This document shows, piece by piece, positions 1-8,500 of a stretch of 64,000 nt of DNA. This DNA comes from Mesaphorura yosii (lineage: Eukaryota > Arthropoda > Collembola > Poduromorpha > Tullbergiidae). How positions within the stretch are numbered: the stretch's first letter is position 1; each line of letters starts with the position of its first letter. Under the pieces are notes generated by a model. It was not told where the DNA came from and did no database searches. It saw nothing but the letters and a program-made list of their open reading frames with translations. The position numbers and the translations under genes are program-made. The stretch lies in the NCBI GenBank assembly GCA_009869945.1, contig WIXG01000063.1, forward strand, positions 215,402 to 279,401, in the 5' to 3' direction.

Positions 1-1068
1 AGTAGATACCTCGACGGGCTTGTGGCCTGTGTTCGAGCCTTTTGCTGCACTTGCACAATTTGTAATGTCAGCAGGTAATAATAATTTACTCTCTTCAGCT
101 AACGCTCATCGCTCAATCGACAAGCCGGCACTGCTCAACTTTTAATGATGACTGATGTCATATTTTCAGTTTTTCCTTTGCTTGGCTCTGCTTTGGTCGT
201 GACTCGTGACGTCTGTCTTAGTGTTTATGCTTAGTTCGTAGCCGCATTTGTCAATAATTGCCGGAAGGTGATTAAATGCAAAATGTGAACAACGAACAAT
301 TGAATTGAGATTTATTACAATAGAAGACCGAGACAGTCTTTTGTGCAAATGCTAAATTCATTAGCAAGTGAAGATGGGCAAAATACGCGAAAAGCGGCTG
401 CAAAATGAAAAGCGATGCACACTCACGTTGACGTTATGCATGAAGCATTATAATGTTTTAAGTTTAGTTGCCAGTTACGTTGTGAGCTGTGAGATGATAA
501 AGAACATCAACCGCAGCGGTACGGCGCAACAGAAACAGAGCAGAGAGTAGATAAGGTGAACAACTCCAACTCGAAATGTTTACGTTACGATACGCCGTGG
601 CTGTAACCTCAAATAAGGACAGAAGAGGCAGAATTACAATTCGCATACATCACTTATGTAAATTCTATTTTTATTGACTGTACTGCACGATTGTCGATTC
701 CTGAGCCAGACTTGGAGCTGACGTAGAATTTGGCGAGATAGCCAATTTTCAAAAGCCTAAGATACAGGAATGACGGAGAAATGATTGGCGTCATACGGTC
801 GTGATTTAAAGCTAAAATGCTAAAGTACATGAGCTCAGTTGAGACAGTGTTAAATTGAGATGTGACATTTTCATTTCATTCGTGTAATCGGCCGGATGAA
901 TGATAACGATAACGGATTTAATGCAGCAGAGCAGAGCAGTGAATCAGGAAAATTTCCATCATATGGCCAGCAAAAAATGAAAATGAATCAAATTTTATTG
1001 ATTTCAGGAAAATGCAAAAGATTTAATAAAAATATGTTGCATTTTGCCTCAACTCGTTTGTCTTTGTA
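1..1068. other. Intergenic, downstream of the SDR gene
   Basis: No coding region can be supported here. Reading frames on both strands are short and show no family motif. The right end probably holds the 3' UTR of the minus-strand SDR gene, with an AATAAA complement near 994-999. Confidence 0.5.
994..999 (-). terminator. Poly(A) signal of the SDR gene
   Basis: AATAAA on the minus strand lies about 70 nt past the SDR stop codon. This is a sequence match only. Confidence 0.4.
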
Positions 1069-3099
1069 TCACCAAGTGCTGACCGAATAATTTTTCAAGA
1101 ACGCTCCATAAATTACTTTGCTCTCATTCAGGGTCTGGAAAATTGGGTCCAGGACCCTTGCTGCGCCGTCAATTTCGTCCAGCGGCGGGTGGAACTTTGT
1201 GCGCCTTGACCCCTGCAACGGGACCGGATCCTCGTCGGTCACCCAGCCGGTGTCGACAGCATTCATGAGCAGATTGTATTTGCTTTTGTAGTACGACGCG
1301 GAGGTGCGAACGAGCATATTCAGAGCCGCTTTCGCAGCATTAGTGTGCGGGTGAGCAGTCGTTTTGTACGGGCGCGTGAATTTGCCTTCCATCGACGAGA
1401 CCATGATGATCCAGCCGTAATTGTCGGCAACGGCGCCACCGACTTCTCTGCCTTTCGCCATTAGTGGAGTTAGTTTATTGAGGATTATGAAGGGAGCAAT
1501 CGAATTGACAAGCTGCACCTCCACAAGCTCTGATGTATGAACTTCGTCCAGTTGGAGAACCCAGGAATTGTCGGGTCGCAGATCCAGCTGCTGATGGTGC
1601 TCGTCATAGGCTCCAGCGGGTAGCAAGTGCGTGGGAGTTGAAGAGTCTTCGGGGTGTACAAGTAACTGCGAAAGTGTTGAAGAAGATGCCTTTTGACGAG
1701 TTGGCGTTGCGACGGCCGATTGTTGCGCAGTCACGTTAAGGTCGTCAAGGTCAGTGTGATTTAAGGCGGTTGTGAAATCCTGAACTCGAAGACCTTCCTC
1801 CTCGTGATCGTGAAATTCGAGCGCTGGCGTTTTCAGTCCACGCAATGCTGGATTCGCTTCGATGCCGAACTCTTTCACCAACTCCTGCAGCTCAATTGGC
1901 AGGTTTCTTTCCTCAAACTCCAGAAGATGTTTGTAAAACTGCACCGGGCGCCTGATGGTCTGCGCCGCGTTCTGGATCAGAATGTCCAACCTTCCATAGC
2001 ATTGGTTCATATACGCGCAAAATGCTTCTACCATGTGCAGGAGTCGGAAATCGACTCCGTAAATATCGAGTCGACCTTTCCACTCCTCGAAGTCAGGCTC
2101 TTTCGAGTATCGGAAGGCGGCATCGTGAGGAAAGCGTGTGGTGACGACGACGTGGGCGCCTGCACGCAGTAAAATCAGAGCAGTCTCGTATCCGATTTTG
2201 ATTCGGCCACCAGTGACAAGAGCGACGCGCTCGACCAACGACGCAGTCTGAGTTCGTTTCTTGAAATTGTGTTCGCCGCAAGTGGAACACATTTGGTCGT
2301 AAAAGTGGTGCGATTTGAAGGTGTGTGATTTACAGACGTAGCACTCGAATTGATAATTGTAGGCGATTGACGAAGACGAAGGCGATGTCTCAGTGCCGTC
2401 GGTGGTGGTGGCAGCAGTACTTATTGCTGAGTCCATCGAATCTTGGGTTACATTCACAGACGCTGGCGCTGGCGATAGTGACAGTGGCAATGGCGAGGTC
2501 ACAGTCTCATATTGCCCTTGCCCTGCCTCACGGTGATTGAAGTATTCTTTTAATTTTACTGCTTTAAATCCTCGGAGAAGTCGGATTCCTTTCTTTTTTG
2601 CCACTGCCGCATCGTGCTTGGCGAGCATGTACTGAAATTTCTGGCGCTGGGCACGTTTGGACACAATTCCGCGCAGCACGACCGTTCGCGCTGTGGATGT
2701 TAACCTTTTTAACAGTTTAGAGTGTGGATTGGCTTGCGAGTCGGGTTCAGTCTTTAGCAAGGCTTCCAAGGTGTTAATGGCCGAGGCTACGTTTGACTCG
2801 CTTAGCAGCGGGTGCGTGTGCGCGTGTTCATCGTGTCCTCCAGTATTGTCGATGTCCATCGTCGTTTCCGTCGGCTGCGGCTTCTCGTCAAACGACGAGT
2901 GGTTCATCTTGGTTGGCGCGCACTGTTGTCGCTGTTGCTGATCCTGCTGCATGTTTACGTTTTCCTTCTCCGATCTAATGTGGTTGTGGCTCAGGACCAT
3001 TGTTGACCCGAGTTTGGAGATCAAGTTGTTAAATTCATTGTTGATGTTGGCGTTGCTTGTCTTGAGCACTGGTGCTTGGTTCATTGTTTGTGCTAGCAC
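1069..3099 (-). CDS. Zinc-ribbon-containing short-chain dehydrogenase/reductase (atypical SDR), intronless
   Basis: A single uninterrupted 676-codon frame. Residues 1-240 are low-complexity and Ser/Thr/Gln-rich, with a basic stretch around 128-190. Residues 253-274 form a likely four-Cys zinc ribbon (C253, C256, C271, C274, followed by a basic KKR). The Rossmann SDR domain starts near 290: the cofactor loop reads TGGRIKIGY (296-304) instead of the usual TGxxxGxG, followed by QNAA (376-379), a strand ending MVSS (566-569) and K590. The catalytic Tyr position (K-4) is Thr (HTNAAKAAL). A region of roughly 130 residues (about 390-520) is inserted in the middle of the SDR fold. I recall the same ribbon-plus-SDR arrangement with the HTN-AKAAL motif from plants, fungi, protists and bacteria. 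It is probably an NAD(P)-dependent oxidoreductase, substrate unknown. It is the only complete multi-domain gene here without introns, so horizontal origin or retroposition is possible. The ATG at 3099 sits downstream of a TATA-like box. Confidence 0.85.
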   Translation of the reverse strand: MLAQTMNQAPVLKTSNANINNEFNNLISKLGSTMVLSHNHIRSEKENVNMQQDQQQRQQCAPTKMNHSSFDEKPQPTETTMDIDNTGGHDEHAHTHPLLSESNVASAINTLEALLKTEPDSQANPHSKLLKRLTSTARTVVLRGIVSKRAQRQKFQYMLAKHDAAVAKKKGIRLLRGFKAVKLKEYFNHREAGQGQYETVTSPLPLSLSPAPASVNVTQDSMDSAISTAATTTDGTETSPSSSSIAYNYQFECYVCKSHTFKSHHFYDQMCSTCGEHNFKKRTQTASLVERVALVTGGRIKIGYETALILLRAGAHVVVTTRFPHDAAFRYSKEPDFEEWKGRLDIYGVDFRLLHMVEAFCAYMNQCYGRLDILIQNAAQTIRRPVQFYKHLLEFEERNLPIELQELVKEFGIEANPALRGLKTPALEFHDHEEEGLRVQDFTTALNHTDLDDLNVTAQQSAVATPTRQKASSSTLSQLLVHPEDSSTPTHLLPAGAYDEHHQQLDLRPDNSWVLQLDEVHTSELVEVQLVNSIAPFIILNKLTPLMAKGREVGGAVADNYGWIIMVSSMEGKFTRPYKTTAHPHTNAAKAALNMLVRTSASYYKSKYNLLMNAVDTGWVTDEDPVPLQGSRRTKFHPPLDEIDGAARVLDPIFQTLNESKVIYGAFLKNYSVSTW

Positions 3100-3201
3100 G
3101 GAATAGAATAGCGAAGACTAGACTGATAAACTCAGTTAAGACTCAGCCGAGACGACTTCATTCTGTGAATGAAGTTTGGCCTTCGTTTTGATTTTAAGCG
3201 C

Positions 3202-3209
3202 CTTTTATA
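3202..3209 (-). promoter_or_regulatory. TATA-like box upstream of the SDR gene
   Basis: The minus strand reads TATAAAAG about 105 nt upstream of the SDR start codon. This would place transcription initiation near 3170-3180 and give a 5' UTR of about 75 nt. Inferred from sequence and spacing only. Confidence 0.4.
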
Positions 3210-4043
3210 TTCACATAAGTTCAGTATCAAACGTGTCAATTTATAATTGTTGAACTTGAAGCGCGTTGGTTAACAGAATGAGAATTGAGTGGGTGAAGTC
3301 GTAACTCGTTTGTACAGTGCTAGTGCCAGTCTACAGTGGTGAAGTGAATAAATTGATGACACCAACGAGCAGCGTTAATCCCACTTAAACGAATGTATGA
3401 TGCCTGAGCCGTTTGAGACCAGTAGTTCATTATTTATACCAGAAAACAACCTGAACTTTGTACAGTACAGACAGCTGGTAATGCAATGCAAGAACGCAAT
3501 ATCCGAAATGTGAAACAGGGTAATGTTGAATCGCGAATCCTGCGTGCGAGCGTGTTATAATCGAATTGATGAGTAATGCTAAACATAATAACGTTGGGCG
3601 TACGTTTCGAACTAATCTTGCTCGGCTGCCGACAATAATGATGCAATCTGATATGAGCATTTGTTGATGAATTACGAATGCGGTAGAATCTTCACGAAGA
3701 TTCCGGTGTAAAAACACACACATGTTTAAGTCCAGTCCGGTCGCAATAAATACTTTATTTCGCATATCAAATCTTAAATCTTCGTTGTCCTTTGCCTTTT
3801 TGCATACAGGTACGATAGATTATTCTCCTTCATGCAAGATAAGTAGCTCTTACAATACTGTTATCTCTTATTTACCAATTTAAGTAGCAAGTTTCATTAA
3901 CGATTTTTTATCAACCACGCGAAGATCGACGGAGTATTTCCTTTCCAAGCATCCGAATACCAAATGAGATTTTCATTCTCCATGTGCATAAATGCACCAA
4001 TGTTAACAACTAAATTAAATTAAATTAACGTAAAATTCAACGT
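3210..4043. other. Intergenic between the SDR promoter and the SOWAH 3' exons
   Basis: No supported gene. It probably includes the 3' UTR of the minus-strand SOWAH transcript, with an AATAAA complement at about 3754-3759, 285 nt beyond the stop at 4044. An AT-rich patch lies just downstream of that stop (about 4005-4030). Confidence 0.4.
3754..3759 (-). terminator. Possible poly(A) signal of the distal SOWAH isoform
   Basis: AATAAA on the minus strand downstream of the stop at 4044. Sequence match only. Confidence 0.3.
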
Positions 4044-4567
4044 CTAATTAGTTTTCCAATCAGATCCGAATCCGCATGCCGTATCCGACTCCTCCGAGTC
4101 ACTGCTGCTCATGTGATTCTTAATTGACGAAGACGACGTGTCGCTGTTTTGTAGACTCCTCCGGCTTCTGTTGTTTTTATCTCTCGACGGGACGGATCCA
4201 CGAAGAACGACATTGCCGTTTGGTGGCGGCATCATTTCCCTGTCTTTCTCAGTCTCTGCCTCAGCTTCAGCCTAGAGAAATTCGACAAATTTGAGCTGGA
4301 ATTCACTTTCATAATGCGAAAATCATATTCACAGATATTCCGACTGTGATCTTACGCTTGTATCAAATGCTTCTTGCAGATTATCGGCTGAGCCCCAAGA
4401 CCGGTTTCCCATCATACGTTCGATGCTGGTGGAGGAATTTGATTTTCCAAGGAAATTGCCAAATGCCTCAGTCGTTTTCTTCACCCGTACGTTGAGGGAT
4501 CCAATACGAAGAAAACTTGAGTCACGGTCTCGCTGGCTTTCAGTGCTCCGACGTTTTTCTTTTATTT
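4044..4567 (-). CDS. Two 3' coding exons, probably an alternative C-terminus of SOWAH
   Basis: Exon 4356-4567 (acceptor after a TGAACGCAG tract, entered in phase 1) encodes a basic segment including RIGSLNVRVKKTTEAF, then a Ser-rich stretch. It joins in phase 0 through canonical GT-AG signals to terminal exon 4044-4271, which encodes an acidic Ala/Glu start, MMPPPNGNVVLRGS and a Ser-rich tail ending at a stop. Both are on the SOWAH strand directly downstream of its main terminal exon (5597-6228), so I read them as an alternative end. A strong phase-1 donor linking them is not visible: donors inside 5597-6228 are weak, while exon 6318-6390 does end in phase 1 and could splice directly. They could instead belong to a small separate gene. 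Confidence 0.5.
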
Positions 4568-5596
4568 CTGCGTTCAAAATGCAAAGCATTACAGTAAAGC
4601 ACGAATATGACATAATAATGGCATGCATACATAAGAAAAAATAAATTCAGATCAGCACGATTTCATAAAACGCAAAGACTGAAGACTTGAAAGCTGACAG
4701 AGTGAGAGTGAAGAACATAAAAAGCCAATAGACAATTAAACCAGAAAGCTTACCAAACATCGAGTAAATTCAACGTCTAATATTTACAGCGATAGCAGAG
4801 GCAGTAGACAGTCTGTCGAAGGAGTGGCATTAATGGAGCGAAGTATTTACAATACGAAGAAGTCAAATGGCTTTTTAACGAATGTGATTATATAATTTTA
4901 TGAACGCAATCTTGATGTTTCAATAAATAAGTACGGCTTCAGTCCCCATTCCCAGAAGAAACATATCATAGCTTAGGCAGAAGTGTCTTCAAGAAAATTC
5001 CCCTTCACCACAGTCAATTGTACGGCGACGCTGAAGTTTGGTAATAGCATCTGACAGATCTACAATAAATAGATTCGAAATTGCTACACCAAATTGAGAG
5101 TTGAATAGAAATTCCGTTCGGTCAGCAGAGAGATTCGCCTTAAATAATATTCGTGCGAAGTCGATAAATTTGAAATTTCTCATGCAGGTGAGAATTCGGT
5201 GACGTTGAAACAGGGTAAAACAAGCTGGGAATGTGACGGCCATCGAGTCAGGAGTTTATGTACAAGAAAATGTACAAGATATACATGACAAGAAGTTGCT
5301 GGACTTGCAAATCCAATCACCACCATCAGGTTGCACGCAGCAAAATTAAACTGTGCAAAGTGCAATAAACAACAAAGCTCATGTCATGCAAAAGTGGAAT
5401 GCTCCAAAAATTTCAAAAGCCAATCAGGATAGACAAAGTGCAATAAGAAGAGTAGTAGAATGATTTTAATTTACAATAGATAGAGTAAAAGCTTGTTAGA
5501 TGTCACAACCATGAACCGTGCATTTAATCAAGTAAATAAAAAACTATTCAAGTATCCTATAAACATTACTAACGCTCGTGCGTGCTACACCCGCAT
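4568..5596. other. Non-coding stretch between SOWAH terminal exons
   Basis: Intron or 3' UTR of the minus-strand gene. I see no further exon with matching phase. The one small candidate (4749-4771) does not keep the frame open. Confidence 0.4.
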
Positions 5597-8500
5597 TCAT
5601 TTTAGGAACTTTTTCACCCCACGTCTGAGACTTCGTCTCGCATCTGAGCCACCCAGACCAAATTTAGACTGCAAGGACTTGGAAGATCCGAAACTCGCAA
5701 GAGAAGAAACGGATCCTGCACTACTTTGGCTTTTGTCAAGCAGACTGCTCTCGCTCTTACTAGCAGTGACGGGAGAAAGTGGTTTTTGAGCGAAACTTCC
5801 CGTGTGAACCAACGAGATTAACTCTACAGGGTCTCCGCTTCTACGGCCTCGAGGAATTTTACTGGAGCTTGGCTCTGAAAAGGAAGAGGAAGGACCTGCT
5901 TGCTCCGAATTGGCAGAAACGGGTCTCGGAGTGTTGGGAGGAATTCTGTCAAAAAGGGATTCGCCATGCAGCATGCCGCCACCACCGTTCCAGACACCGC
6001 TTACAGGCACAGTCAAATTTTGCTTTCTAAGGAGCACTGGAGCATCACGTGCAATGCTGCTCTCTGATCTAACTACTTGGAGGTGTGGAGGCTGTTTTCT
6101 ACCATCACCAGAAGAGCGAAATGAACCAGACTCACTTTTGAAGGTGTCCATCGACACTGTTGTGTCTTGACGAACCAAGTACTGCATTGGTTTCTTTCCA
6201 GCATGGTCTCGAATGTTAGGATCTGCATCTGTTTTTCAATAGTAACATGAGCACGATTTCTATTACCACCTTTTACGAGTAAGTCTAAAATTTGGACCAT
6301 AAAAGTAGGGAACTTACTGTACACTTTTAAAAGGAGCTCGTAAGCCTCATGTCGAGAGAATTGTGCAGCAAGGTGCAAAGGCGTGTATCCCTGTGAGATG
6401 GTAAATTTAAAATATGAATTGCGAATGTGATATGATGAACGCCAACTTACCCCATTCTATAGAAGCAAGAAGATGATATGCATTCGGTATCACCAATGTT
6501 GATTAAAATCACAAGAATACGAAAGACAGTTTAGATTTGAATCACACAACTTTAGGTAGGAGAGTATCCTCGTTACTTACGGTTTTAGAATGCATATCCG
6601 ACTTAAAGGTTCCTGCCAGCAATTTAATTAAGTCCAGATTTCCATGTTTTGCGGCCCAATGCAAAGCGGTCTGCAAATTATTGACTCATGTTAAGAGAAT
6701 CGTTTACTCATTAAAGCCAAGTCAAGTTTAGTACACTTACGTACTAAACGCCGGTCAAATTGGATGAGAAATGCAAACATCAGTAAAACTAGCTAAAGAT
6801 GTTCAAAACGTTTTCTTTAAAACTAGCAATAAATTTAAACTTACGCCCTGAAACATAAAAATAAGTCTGTCAGTAATCACTCTGTCATTGAAGCAATACG
6901 TTTTCAAGAAATCTTGCTTACATTGACATCCTTCCTCCTAACTAAGGCAGGATTCTCTAAGGCCATTTTGTTAATTCCGTGATAATCGCACGTCGCAGCT
7001 TTACGAATCCATTCTCTCGCCCGTGGTTCAGTGTTCGCATAACCAAATCCGTACTGCACGGAAAAAATCTCCTTTAACTCATTTATTCCAATACTCATGC
7101 ATTTTCGTAGGGAGTATTAACTTTAAAAGAACACTTACGGAAGAAAGAGATGCTGTGTCATCGTCCACCTCTGAAACCTAAAAGCGCAGACCAATAGAAT
7201 GCAATCTTCACATGAATTTTATGGCTTTGGCATCATTTTGCGATTTAGAAACTCCAATTACAAATTGTGAACAGGAAGTGCGGTTCTGTAATATCATGAA
7301 GTTATACCAGAATGTAAGTGAGATTGTGCTTACGTATTGGTTCCCCTTGTTTACATTATTGCTGTTCTTTAATTTGCCGAGTTCGCTTTCAGAAGCAATG
7401 CGGTTGAACTTCTGCATTCGTTCTTTCACGCTGATCTTTTGCTCTGCTTCTTCGGAAGCGTCGTCAGAGTGCCCATTCCCGTTGAGGTTGCTACCGTTGA
7501 TTGAGCCGTCCGTGTCAGCACCGTTCGGAAGGGATGATGATCGAGCTCTTGCTTGATTGAAGGGATTTGCATTTTCTTTGTCGTTTCCAGAAGAGTCTGT
7601 TTCTCTGTCGATTCCCGACTCAACCGAGCCGCGGGAGGAAACGGCCTCCTGGTCACTGTTCATTGCGGCAGTGGTCACGATTGATCGATTGATATTCGCT
7701 TCACTGTTGGGCGAATTGCTGCTTGAGGAGCCCCTCTTGAATCGTGGTGGGACAGGAGGAGCAGGAATGCCCTCACCAGGCACTGGCACAGGGAGACCGG
7801 GATGTTGGAACTGAAGTCCTGTCACTGGCGTGGACGCTGTAGTCGTCGCAGCTTGCAAGAACGCAACCGAGGTGGGTGAAGATGAATGTGAGACTAAAGT
7901 GTTGGGTCTTGATCCTGATGAGGAAATTACATTACCTGGCGCTGGTCCTAAAAATAGAAAGTCAGAGTCAGGGAGGAACGTAAAATTAAAAGATATTAAA
8001 AAAAGGTGTAAACCAATTTAATAGTTTTAATAGTTGGGATTTACAACTCTGCTTCGCTTTAAATGTGAAATTACGAAATGAGATGATAAATCCCATAATG
8101 GATTTTTTCATGCACACAAAACATTTCACCATTTCACGGTGCGTGAACAAGACGAGCCCCAACGACCATTCTCAATTTCTTAAGTGCCAACTCATGTAAC
8201 TGCTTAACTCGCTCGCTTCGTTATCGCTCACGGAGAAAATTAGTCTTTGCAAAAAAAATGAGACTTACAGGCTTTGGATTCTTTGCGGCAAGCTAACACG
8301 TTCGTAAAGAGCGAGACCCTTTCTGGTTGTAAACGTTTCTTTGAGACGGAGGCTATAAACTTGCCGTCATATCGCCATAAATCACATCAGCACAAAGAGA
8401 ACAAGTCGAAACACCGTCAAATGGCGAAATCCTACTCAGGAGACAAAACTTTGTTCACAACAACTTCCAGACGGTGCCAGATGCGAAATGAAGGCGATTA

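Noticed and set aside
1..45. T-arm-like GTTCGAGCC at the left edge
   Set aside because: No paired T stem or acceptor stem can be drawn, so it is not a tRNA 3' half.
1533..2172. Plus-strand frames of 68 and 122 codons
   Set aside because: They lie antisense to the well-supported SDR coding region and show no motif of their own.
4749..4771. A 23-nt exon candidate with good splice sites between SOWAH terminal exons
   Set aside because: Including it in the phase needed to reach exon 4356-4567 creates a stop codon.
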